Shown: positions 7,056 to 14,766 of the stretch, in pieces | Layout: the number at the start of each line of letters is the position of its first letter | How positions within the stretch are numbered: the first letter of the stretch is position 1 | Source: Gemmatimonadota bacterium | GTDB lineage: Bacteria; Gemmatimonadota; Gemmatimonadetes; Longimicrobiales; Gaopeijiaceae | Assembly (NCBI GenBank): GCA_016873995.1 | Contig: VGVR01000013.1 | Location: 1 to 64,000 of the forward strand | DNA length: 64,000 nt | Reading direction: 5' to 3' | The notes under the pieces: generated by a model | Told to the model about the DNA's origin: nothing | The model's database searches: none | The model's input: the letters and a program-made list of their open reading frames with translations, nothing else | Made by a program: the position numbers and the translations under genes

Positions 7056-8845
7056 GGCTACGTGCAGGGACCCTGACGACTGCGCTGCTGCTGACGGCGG
7101 CGGCCAACGCGGTGGCGCAAGCGGACACGGCCACCACACCGCAGCCGCCGCGCTTTAGTTGGGATCCCAACGACCCCCGCGTGGGGCTCACCGCCGGCTG
7201 GGTGGACGCGGCGTCGGCGGTACGTGGACTCGAGCATGTCGCGAGTATCCCGCGACCTGACGGCTTCTTCAACCCGGCCACCCCGGATGACAGACGCTTC
7301 TTCAACTCGGATCTGGCGTTCCGCGGCACCAGGCTCTATCAGGGCAACTATCAGGGCTTCCAGGTCTTCGATATCTCGAACCCGTCCGCACCGGACCTGC
7401 TCGTGTCGGTGCTCTGCCCCGGTGGGCAGGGCGACGTCTCGGTGTGGGGCGACCTGGTCGTGGTGTCCGCGCAAGAGACGCGCGGTCGACTGGACTGCGG
7501 TCTCGATGGCGTCGCAGACTCGATCAGCGCAGAGCGGCTCCAGGGGATCCGCATCTTCGACCTCTCGAACGTCCAGCGGCCCAGACAGGTCGCAGCAGTG
7601 CAGGCGTGCCGCGGGTCGCACACGCACACGCTGGTCACCGACCCGGACGATCCGGCGAACCTGTACGTCTACATCCAGGGCACGAGCGGCGTACGCCCCC
7701 CGGAGGAGATGCCCGGATGCTCCGGCGCCGACCCTGGAGATGATCCGAACACGTCTCGCTTCCGCATCGAGGTCGTGCGCGTGCCACTCGACGCTCCCGA
7801 GCGGGCGGAAGTCGTGAGCATGCCACGCATCTTCTCCGATCCCACGACCGGATCGATTGCCGGTCTCTGGGGCGGGGGCGATCACGGCCCGGGCACGCAG
7901 CGTACGAGCGCCACGAGTGCCTGCCACGACATCACGGCGTTTCCGGACATCGGGCTCGCCGGCGGCGCGTGCTCGGGGAACGGCATCCTGCTGGACATCT
8001 CGGACCCCGTGAACCCGGTGCGGGTGGGCGAGGTCATGGACCCGAACTTCGCCTACTGGCACTCGGCGACGTTCAACAACGACGGCACCAAGGTCATCTT
8101 CACCGACGAGTGGGGCGGCGGGACCGCGCCACGCTGCCGCGCGAGTGATCCCCCGACGTGGGGAGCGAACGCGATCTTCACGCGCACGGGCAGCGACCTG
8201 CAGCTCGCGGGCTACTACAAGCTTCCCGTGCCGCAGACGGAAACCGAGAACTGCGTCGCGCACAACGGCTCGCTCATCCCTGTGCCGGGGCGCGACATCA
8301 TGGTGCAGGCCTGGTACCAGGGCGGCCTCTCGGTGATGGACTTCACCGACCCCGCGAATCCATTCGAAATCGCGTTCTTCGACCGCGGCGCCCTCAGCCA
8401 GGAGATGCTCTTCACAGGGGGGTTCTGGTCGACGTACTGGTACAACGGGCGCATCTACGGTGCGGAGATCTCGCGCGGCGTCGACGTCTTCCGCCTCACG
8501 CCGAGCCAGCACCTCTCCGAGGCCGAGATCGCGGCCGCAGAGCTCGTCCGTTTCGAGCAGTTCAACGCGCAGCTGCAACCCAGGTTCACGTGGCCGGCCG
8601 CCGCGCCCGTCGCTCGCGCCTATCTCGACCAGATGGTGCGCTCCGGACGCATCGTGACCGCGCGGGCAAACGAGCTCGATGCCCTCCTCGACCGGGTCGA
8701 GCGGGGCGGGGTGCCGGGGGCGGAGCTGCGCCAAGCGGCCTCGCGCATCGACGCCGACGTGGCGGCGATTCGGGCAGGCACGCTCGGCGGCGACGCCGAT
8801 CGCCTGGAGCGCATGGCCGAGGTCCTCCGGGGGATCGCGCGCTGA
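7052..8845 (+). CDS. exported LVIVD-repeat beta-propeller protein
   Basis: 597 residues with a signal peptide ending AVAQ. Recurrent blade motifs of the type F-D-I-S-N-P (QVFDISNPSAPDLLVS, IRIFDLSNVQRP, ILLDISDPVNPVRVG, SVMDFTDPANPFEI) identify LVIVD repeats, which fold as a propeller. The C-terminal 110 residues are helical and charged. The start overlaps the DUF305 lipoprotein stop (ATGA). Such proteins are common in exported gene sets of soil and marine bacteria and usually have no assigned function. Cys pairs in ACRGSH and GGACSGNG may form disulfides in the periplasm. Confidence 0.85.
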   Translation: MRLRAGTLTTALLLTAAANAVAQADTATTPQPPRFSWDPNDPRVGLTAGWVDAASAVRGLEHVASIPRPDGFFNPATPDDRRFFNSDLAFRGTRLYQGNYQGFQVFDISNPSAPDLLVSVLCPGGQGDVSVWGDLVVVSAQETRGRLDCGLDGVADSISAERLQGIRIFDLSNVQRPRQVAAVQACRGSHTHTLVTDPDDPANLYVYIQGTSGVRPPEEMPGCSGADPGDDPNTSRFRIEVVRVPLDAPERAEVVSMPRIFSDPTTGSIAGLWGGGDHGPGTQRTSATSACHDITAFPDIGLAGGACSGNGILLDISDPVNPVRVGEVMDPNFAYWHSATFNNDGTKVIFTDEWGGGTAPRCRASDPPTWGANAIFTRTGSDLQLAGYYKLPVPQTETENCVAHNGSLIPVPGRDIMVQAWYQGGLSVMDFTDPANPFEIAFFDRGALSQEMLFTGGFWSTYWYNGRIYGAEISRGVDVFRLTPSQHLSEAEIAAAELVRFEQFNAQLQPRFTWPAAAPVARAYLDQMVRSGRIVTARANELDALLDRVERGGVPGAELRQAASRIDADVAAIRAGTLGGDADRLERMAEVLRGIAR

Positions 8846-8846
8846 C

Positions 8847-9914
8847 GTGCCGCATCGCGTAGAAATCTCGACCAAGAAGGTCGGCCTCGCGCCAGGCCAC
8901 GCGGTCTTCACAGGCGAGCGGCGGCTCGAGTCGGCCCAGATCAGCTGGGTGCGGTACCGACTCGACGCGGTCGAGCGCGGCGACGCGCCCACCGCAGCGG
9001 ACATCCCCCTGCCCGACCCGACGGGCACGAACACCCTCTGGGTCAACGTAGACGGCCTGCACGACGTCGAGCTGGTGAAGGCCGTAGGCGAGCGGTTCGG
9101 CATGCATCCCCTCTCCATCGAAGACGTCGTGAGCGTGGCCGGACGCCCGGTCGCGGAGACGTACGACGACTCGGTCTTCACGACCTTGAAGATGCTCATG
9201 CTCTCGGAGGATGGATCGGTGCTCTCCGACCACACCTCGATCGTCTTCGGTCCCGGATGGGTGCTCTCGTTCCAGGAGACGCCCGGGGACGTCTTCGGCA
9301 ACCTGCGGCGGCGGATCGGCGACCCGACCGCGCGCGTGCGCGCCCGCGGGGCCGACTATCTCTGGTACGCGCTGGTCGACTCCGTCGTGGACCACTACGC
9401 ACTCGTCCTCAGCACGATCGGTGCACGCATCGAGGAGCTCGAGGAAGAGGTATGGGGCGAGGATCCAGGACGCGACCTGGCGCTGCGGGCACAGGATGCA
9501 CGCCATCAGCTCCTGCTCGTTCGTCGGGCAGTGCGTCCGCTCCGGGAGCAACTCGGGCTTCTCACCGGTGACTGCCCGGCCCTCATCACTGCGCAGACCG
9601 AGCCGTACCTGTCCGACCTGGAGACGCACCTCGCGCACCACTCCGACTCGATCGACCACCTGCGCGACACGATCACCTCGTTGCTGGAAGCGCACGTGTC
9701 GATCCTGACCATGCGCGCCAACGAAGTCATGCGGGTGCTCACCGTGGTCGCGTCGATCTTCATCCCTATGACGTTCGTGGCCAGCGTCTACGGCATGAAC
9801 TTCGTGTACATGCCGGAGCTCGGGCACCCGTGGGGCTACGAGATCACGTGGGCGGTCATGCTCGGGAGCGGGATCTCCATGCTCGTCTACTTCTGGCGGA
9901 AACATTGGTTATGA
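8847..9914 (+). CDS. corA: CorA-family magnesium/cobalt transporter
   Basis: 355 residues from a GTG at 8847, two bases after the preceding stop; the ATG-only frame would start inside the LVIVD gene. The large N-terminal cytoplasmic domain ends in a long helix (residues about 200-290). Two C-terminal membrane helices follow, with the diagnostic YGMNF at the end of the first (VASIFIPMTFVASVYGMNF) and a basic tail WRKHWL. CorA channels are pentameric Mg2+ channels of the inner membrane. The TGA overlaps the next ATG. It is unusual as part of a run of exported-protein genes. Confidence 0.95.
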   Translation: MPHRVEISTKKVGLAPGHAVFTGERRLESAQISWVRYRLDAVERGDAPTAADIPLPDPTGTNTLWVNVDGLHDVELVKAVGERFGMHPLSIEDVVSVAGRPVAETYDDSVFTTLKMLMLSEDGSVLSDHTSIVFGPGWVLSFQETPGDVFGNLRRRIGDPTARVRARGADYLWYALVDSVVDHYALVLSTIGARIEELEEEVWGEDPGRDLALRAQDARHQLLLVRRAVRPLREQLGLLTGDCPALITAQTEPYLSDLETHLAHHSDSIDHLRDTITSLLEAHVSILTMRANEVMRVLTVVASIFIPMTFVASVYGMNFVYMPELGHPWGYEITWAVMLGSGISMLVYFWRKHWL

Positions 9915-10555
9915 TCCGCGCGATCATGCTGCTGTTCATCGTGCCCGCGCTCGCCGCCGCGCAGAGCCCACCGACTCTCCCCCTCTTCCCGCTCCCCGAC
10001 GTCACCCTCTTTCCGAACACGCGCCAGCCTTTCCACATCTTCGAGCCCCGCTACCGGGAGATGGTCAGCGACGCGCTCGCCCGTGACAGCATCATCGGCA
10101 TGGTGATGCTCCAACCCGGGTTCGAGGCGGACTACGAAGGCCGGCCCCCAGTGGTGGCGGTCGGGGTCGTGGGGGCGATCGTCGGCTCGGAGCGACTCGA
10201 GGACGGGCGCTTCAACCTCGTGCTGCGCGGGGTGTCCAAGTTCCGCATCCTCGAGGAAGATCACAGCCGCGCCTACCGGCTCGCGCGCGTAGAGCTGATT
10301 CAAGAGCGGGTCGAGGAAGCGAACCGCCCGCTGCTCGCGCAACGCAGGCGCGAGATCGAAGCCGCCGTGCGCAGCCTCTTCCGCGGCGCGCGACTCCCCC
10401 CCGCGGTGCTACCCGACGAGGAAGCGATCCACAGCCTCGCCCTCTCGCTTCCGCTCGAGCCCCAAGCGCGTCAGGCACTGCTCGAGGCGGAAGGGCCCGT
10501 CGAGCGCGCGGGGGCTCTCCTCCAGCTTCTGCGGCCACCGGCGCGCGCGCAGTAG
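9911..10555 (+). CDS. exported LON substrate-binding-domain protein
   Basis: 214 residues; the ATG at 9911 overlaps the corA stop. Residues 1-19 (MIRAIMLLFIVPALAAAQS) form a signal peptide, which is unusual because LON N-terminal domain proteins are normally cytoplasmic. The LON domain follows: LPLFPLPDVTLFPNTRQPFHIFEPRYREMV, then GVVGAIVGSERLEDGRFNLVLRG. There is no AAA+ or protease domain. It may act as a periplasmic substrate-binding or chaperone module; this is inference. The last gene of the coupled run 5155-10555. Confidence 0.85.
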   Translation: MIRAIMLLFIVPALAAAQSPPTLPLFPLPDVTLFPNTRQPFHIFEPRYREMVSDALARDSIIGMVMLQPGFEADYEGRPPVVAVGVVGAIVGSERLEDGRFNLVLRGVSKFRILEEDHSRAYRLARVELIQERVEEANRPLLAQRRREIEAAVRSLFRGARLPPAVLPDEEAIHSLALSLPLEPQARQALLEAEGPVERAGALLQLLRPPARAQ

Positions 10556-10569
10556 GCGCGGCATTCGCG

Positions 10570-11847
10570 CTACCTGTCGAGCCGCGCCCCTACCAGCAAC
10601 CCGACTGCGGAGAGCGTCGTCTGGGCCGCGTTCAGGCCGAGCCGGAAATCCGCATCGGAGAAGGTCGTGAACACGTCGATCGGCTGGTGCCAGGTCGGGT
10701 TCCAGCCCGCGCCCGTGTGCATGCCGCGCTCGTTCTCGCGCAGGCTGATCGACGGTGTGATGTCCATGAACGGCGTCGAGTCCGTGTTCGTCATGTGTGG
10801 GCCCACCGCGGCCGGGTAGTCCGTCGCGTAGCGTTCGTTCGCCTCGCGGAAGAAGAACGCGAGCCGCATCGCGTCGTCGGCGCGAAGGGAGAGCGACTGG
10901 AACTCGATGTTCACGTCCGCCTCGCGCCGCTGCTCGGGATTCCAGGTGCCGTCGGCGCGCGGCATGCCGTGGTCCCAGAGCATCATGTCGTGCTGGATCA
11001 TGCCGAGCCATTTGGGCTCTGGGAAATGGTCCGGGTTCGTTGGATCGGGGATGCCTTGCATGCCGGCGCGCTGCACGACGTACGCTTCGGCACCGTCGAG
11101 GCCGGTCTCCTCGTTGTTCCAGAGCGCGAAGCGGATCGAACGATCCGTGACGACGTCGGGACTCGAGAAGATGCGCGCGAGCTCCATGACCAGGGCCGTG
11201 CCCGAGCCGTTGTCGTTCGCTGCCTCTCCCCACCCGTGCCCATCCATGTGCGCACCGACGATGTACATCTCGTTGGGGCGAGTCGAACCGACCTTCGTGC
11301 AGTATACCTGCGAGCGCTCGCCGTTGGTGGCGGGCTCGCGGTTGAGCTCGCGAAGCCGCTCGTCGGGTTGACGCATCGGGTCGGCGTTCACGCCGGTCGG
11401 GCTCGTGGTGCCGCGGTAGCGCGAACCGCCGGGTCCGCGGCGCACCTCGCCGCTGGCGATGATAGGGCTCGGCGCCGGACGGGCGCGCGCCGCCGCTAGC
11501 GCCTGCGCGCGGGCAGCAGAATCGGCCGGTGAGAGCGGGGCCGGCGGGGGCGGATCGTAGGTGTAGTAGAGCCGCTCGGTCGGGCAGCCGTAGCTCTGCA
11601 GCTGCTGCTCGATCCAGTCGACGGCGCGGCGGTTGCGCTGCGTGCCCTGGCGGCGGTCGCCGAACTGCGTCAGCCCGCGGATCGTCTCCTTGTAGCGCTC
11701 GAGGTCGAGACGACTGACCAAGGCGGCGATCGGGTCCTCGGCCGCGGGGGGCGGAGGGACGGCCTGCGCGCGCACGGACGCGGCGGTCAGCGCCAGTCCG
11801 AGAGCGCAGCCGACGAGGACGAGCGGGGAGGAGACGATCGAACGCAT
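10570..11847 (-). CDS. exported M28-family zinc metallopeptidase
   Basis: 425 residues. The ATG at 11847 is preferred over the GTG at 11853 because GGAGA lies just upstream. Signal peptide residues 1-28 end in VRAQ. The M28 metal site is visible: VGAHMDGHGWGEAANDNGSG gives the first His and bridging Asp, WNNEETGLDG the catalytic Glu pair, and later His/Asp ligands lie near FMDI. The family are aminopeptidases or carboxypeptidases active outside the cytoplasm. It is convergent with the LON-domain gene, with only 14 bp between stops. A second, divergent M28 enzyme is at 23327. Confidence 0.9.
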   Translation of the reverse strand: MRSIVSSPLVLVGCALGLALTAASVRAQAVPPPPAAEDPIAALVSRLDLERYKETIRGLTQFGDRRQGTQRNRRAVDWIEQQLQSYGCPTERLYYTYDPPPPAPLSPADSAARAQALAAARARPAPSPIIASGEVRRGPGGSRYRGTTSPTGVNADPMRQPDERLRELNREPATNGERSQVYCTKVGSTRPNEMYIVGAHMDGHGWGEAANDNGSGTALVMELARIFSSPDVVTDRSIRFALWNNEETGLDGAEAYVVQRAGMQGIPDPTNPDHFPEPKWLGMIQHDMMLWDHGMPRADGTWNPEQRREADVNIEFQSLSLRADDAMRLAFFFREANERYATDYPAAVGPHMTNTDSTPFMDITPSISLRENERGMHTGAGWNPTWHQPIDVFTTFSDADFRLGLNAAQTTLSAVGLLVGARLDR

Positions 11848-11930
11848 GAGCACTCTCCGGGCTGAACGAGGTCAGCGCGGATGGTGGCGCGAGAGACGGC
11901 GGCGCGCAAATGGAATCAGGCTGGAGTTCC

Positions 11931-12536
11931 CTACCCGGCGGCGACCCGCTCTTGGACCAGCGCCTGGATGCGTCGTTCCAGTACTCCCTTGGAGGTACAG
12001 TGGATGGCGGTTGCGTTCGTGCTGCGCGCCGTCGCGAAGGCGTCGACGGTGGTTCGCACGACGCTGATCCCCTGCCCCCCTGACGACAGGTACACGAGCA
12101 GGGAGAGCCTCACGTCATAGGCGTCTGCGTAAGGGCCTGTGAGCCCGGAGCCGCATTCGATGTACGTCGACATGGACCGCCGCTCGATCCTCGATCTCGT
12201 GTAGCGCGGGTTCCCGATCTGTCCTTGCGCGGCATCGACGAACGTGGGTTCGATGCCGAGCTGCTCGAAGATCGCTGGCAGTGTGCCCCAGACCGTCGGC
12301 AACCCCACGGGGACGCTGAACTCCGCCGAAGATGCCTCGTTCCTGACCTCCACCGCCGGACCGCCGCCCAGCGCGCCCACCGAGACAGAGCGAAGACCGG
12401 TGCCTCCCTCCTGGATCCCGGACGATTGGGAGGCACATCCAGCTGCCGCCACGATCAGAGCCCACGCGCATCCACGTGCGACCACGGGGACGCAGGTCGC
12501 TCGTGCGAACGTCATGGCTGTAGGAACATTGCGCAT
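11931..12536 (-). CDS. lipoprotein of unknown function
   Basis: 201 residues. Lipobox VAAAGC near residue 34 after a hydrophobic segment. An internal ATG at 12515 would give a more normal-length signal sequence, so the start is uncertain. The mature part has a compact, mixed alpha/beta look (VGLPTVWGTLPAIFEQLGI, then a Cys pair in TYIECGSG and AIHCTSKG that could form a disulfide). The family is not recognised. There is no operon partner on either side. Confidence 0.75.
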   Translation of the reverse strand: MRNVPTAMTFARATCVPVVARGCAWALIVAAAGCASQSSGIQEGGTGLRSVSVGALGGGPAVEVRNEASSAEFSVPVGLPTVWGTLPAIFEQLGIEPTFVDAAQGQIGNPRYTRSRIERRSMSTYIECGSGLTGPYADAYDVRLSLLVYLSSGGQGISVVRTTVDAFATARSTNATAIHCTSKGVLERRIQALVQERVAAG

Positions 12537-12660
12537 ACCCTACTTCATTGTGTCCTGTCGAAGCAGTCAATCAAAACGCCCGCAGGATACGCCGTACGCA
12601 GTGGAGCCGCCAGGGCGTTGCCCGCTGCCGAACCGCCGCGCGACTACCGGGGGCGCGGCG

Positions 12661-13422
12661 TTACCTGAGTCCGAGCGCCTCGCGGAGCTGCGCCGCCGTC
12701 ATGTTCGACACGAACACCGGCGTGCCAGGGTCGAAGCGGCTCGCCTCCGAAAGCGGACCCACGTAGACAGGGTCGAACCCCGCGTCGGTCACCAAGTCCG
12801 TCGTGGCGCGAATCGCTTCAGGGTCGTCGCCGGCGATCGGAATCCCCACCTTTTCGCCCCTGCGGCGCGCCTCGCTGGTCACGAATCGGTAGTTGATCGC
12901 GTTGAACGCGCGGGTCTGACGCACGCCCGGCAGATATTCCGCGGAGACGATGCCCGTCCCGCGCGCGAGCGCGGCCTGGGAGGCCGGTCCGCCGTTCTGC
13001 CTCGCGGGGTTGCTCGCGACGATCACGATCTTGCCCTGCATGAACGGTCCCTGGTCCCGCCCGACGTCCGGAAGCGCATCGAAGGGCACGGCGATGAAGA
13101 TGATGTCGCCCAGGACCGCGGCCTGATTCGGCAGGACCGCCACCGTGCCCACCCCGCCCTGTTCGACGAGCGGGGCGAGCTCCTCGGGATGCCGAGAAGA
13201 GAAGATCACGTCGTACCCTGCCGCGGCCCACTCGAGGCCGACGGCTCCACCGATCCGCCCGGCGCCGATGATGCCGATGCGAATGGCCTGCCGGTCCCGC
13301 ACCGCCACGCTGGCGCCGCCGGCGAGCGGCGCGAGCGCCAGCCCGGCGGTCGCCGTACCGACCGAGGTGACGAAAGCGCGCCGAGAAACGTGCATTCGGT
13401 CCTTCTCCGAGCGTGCGGTCAT
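12661..13422 (-). CDS. Tat-exported NAD(P)-binding oxidoreductase, F420-dependent NADP reductase fold
   Basis: 253 residues from the ATG at 13422, supported by AGGAGG 5 nt upstream. A Tat signal with SRRAFV and a hydrophobic stretch precedes a Rossmann fold: IRIGIIGAGRIGGAVGLEWA carries GxGxxG, followed by VIFSSRHPEEL. The family (NADP oxidoreductase, coenzyme F420-dependent) is usually cytoplasmic, because NAD(P)H and F420 are. Export of such an enzyme is odd, and a tightly bound cofactor inserted before Tat transport would be required. It may also be a sequence-similar dehydrogenase with a different acceptor. Confidence 0.8.
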   Translation of the reverse strand: MTARSEKDRMHVSRRAFVTSVGTATAGLALAPLAGGASVAVRDRQAIRIGIIGAGRIGGAVGLEWAAAGYDVIFSSRHPEELAPLVEQGGVGTVAVLPNQAAVLGDIIFIAVPFDALPDVGRDQGPFMQGKIVIVASNPARQNGGPASQAALARGTGIVSAEYLPGVRQTRAFNAINYRFVTSEARRRGEKVGIPIAGDDPEAIRATTDLVTDAGFDPVYVGPLSEASRFDPGTPVFVSNMTAAQLREALGLR

Positions 13423-13647
13423 GTTGGCCTCCTGTGGCATCGCTTCACGGTAAGGGCCTCGGCGCAGGATGCGCCACCCCTGGCGACGCGGCACTACATC
13501 GAGGCCGGGTGTCCCGAGCTCCGCGAACCAGTGGGTGCCCACCGTGAGCAAGGCGTCCGCGTCGGGATTGCCCAGCTGACGAACAGGGAAGAAGAAGCGT
13601 CGCCGGGAAAAGGAACGTCAGCAGCGGCAACCTGAAACTGGAGAGCC

Positions 13648-14277
13648 TCAGCTCCCTCGCCGCGCTAGCACGAAGTAGGAGCGGTGCACGATGTCGAACG
13701 TGGTGGACGCGGCGAAGAACTCGTCGACGGCGCGCATAACCCCCGGGTAGGCTTCCGAATAGTCGTCGACGAACACGAATCCTCCCGGCAGCACCTTAGG
13801 CGCGTACGAGCGAAGGTAGGATGCGACTGCCTCGTACGAGTGGTCGCCATCGATGACCAGGAGGCCGACACGGTCGGCCACGACCCAGTGGGCATCCCAC
13901 GACAGTGAGGACAGGGGGAGGCACCGGTGGCCAACCCCCGCCGCCTCGATGTTGCGGACGTACCGCCGGTACCGCCCCCGAGCGCCTGCGCGCCCGCGAC
14001 GCAGGCCCCACCACGTACGCGGCCGATGGAGCCGCTCGAACGGATCGACGCTCAACACCGGCGAGTCGAATCCGGCATGCGCGCGGACCGTCGCCAAGAA
14101 GACGGTGGTGCGACCCATGTGGCAGCCGATTTCAAGCACGAAGGCGTGCCCGCTCCAGTCAAAACGTAAGATACACGCGGCGAGGTAGGAGAGCTCGTGC
14201 GCATCGAGCATTCTCGTGCCGGACGCCTCGGCGAGCGCATGGATGGAAGGCGGCAGTGCGAACTCGACGCCTTCCAT
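13648..14277 (-). CDS. class I SAM-dependent methyltransferase
   Basis: At least 209 residues. The SAM-binding motif I is FVLEIGCHMGRTTVFLA. Then VLSVDPFERL, the acidic loop LLVIDGDHSYEAV and FVFVDDYSEAYPG match Methyltransf_24 type enzymes that modify small molecules or sugars. The start is uncertain: ATG 14277 has a weak ribosome site, and an in-frame GTG at 14388 would add 37 residues; the frame stays open further but looks non-coding. It stands alone between a reductase and the formate dehydrogenase operon, so there is no context for the substrate. Confidence 0.75.
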   Translation of the reverse strand: MEGVEFALPPSIHALAEASGTRMLDAHELSYLAACILRFDWSGHAFVLEIGCHMGRTTVFLATVRAHAGFDSPVLSVDPFERLHRPRTWWGLRRGRAGARGRYRRYVRNIEAAGVGHRCLPLSSLSWDAHWVVADRVGLLVIDGDHSYEAVASYLRSYAPKVLPGGFVFVDDYSEAYPGVMRAVDEFFAASTTFDIVHRSYFVLARRGS

Positions 14278-14388
14278 CTCGAAGCGGACCGCGGACTCGT
14301 GGCCGCCCGCCTTTCCGATCGTCGAGGCATCGGACCCGGAATCCACGCCGGCGGGCTGGCGTCGTTCGGTTCTCAAGCTCGCCGCCAC

Positions 14389-14766
14389 AGGTGCACGTCT
14401 GACGTCATCGTCCCTCCAGTCCGGCGGGGGGCGGCTCCCCCGGGCTGTGAATTTAGCTACGATGGTCGTGCCGAGCGGCGCGCGTCCCAAAGCCTCGGGC
14501 TCGAGTGACGCAGGCAACGTACTCGCGCCGCGTCGCGGCCAGCAAGCCGAGCGATGCGACACAAGCACGGAGTTCCTTCGTCCCGCCGCGAGCACCCTCA
14601 GATGGCCTGCGTACGAGGCTCCCCGGGGCGATTCCCGCACGAGTTGATTCCGCGCCGTGGCCATGCGCGAGCGTCGTACTGAGCGCGTGTCCCTTTATGG
14701 CCCGATGAGCCGCATTCGGCCCCCACCCTCGCGCCTCCCCCCATCCCACCCCTAACTTCGCGCGCC
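14389..14766. other. gene-free stretch upstream of the formate dehydrogenase operon
   Basis: I see no convincing coding signal here on either strand; the ORFs present are low-complexity and lack family motifs. It should hold the promoter of the formate dehydrogenase operon, but I cannot pick out a clear -35/-10 pair or an FNR/NarL-type site by eye. Confidence 0.4.

Noticed and set aside
7058-9301. 747-codon minus-strand ORF
   Set aside because: It is antisense to the LVIVD and corA genes, whose plus-strand products have clear families.
12244-13635. Long plus-strand ORF of 463 codons
   Set aside because: It is a shadow of the real minus-strand gene at 12661-13422 and the lipoprotein gene. 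The product is Arg/Ala/Pro-rich without motifs.
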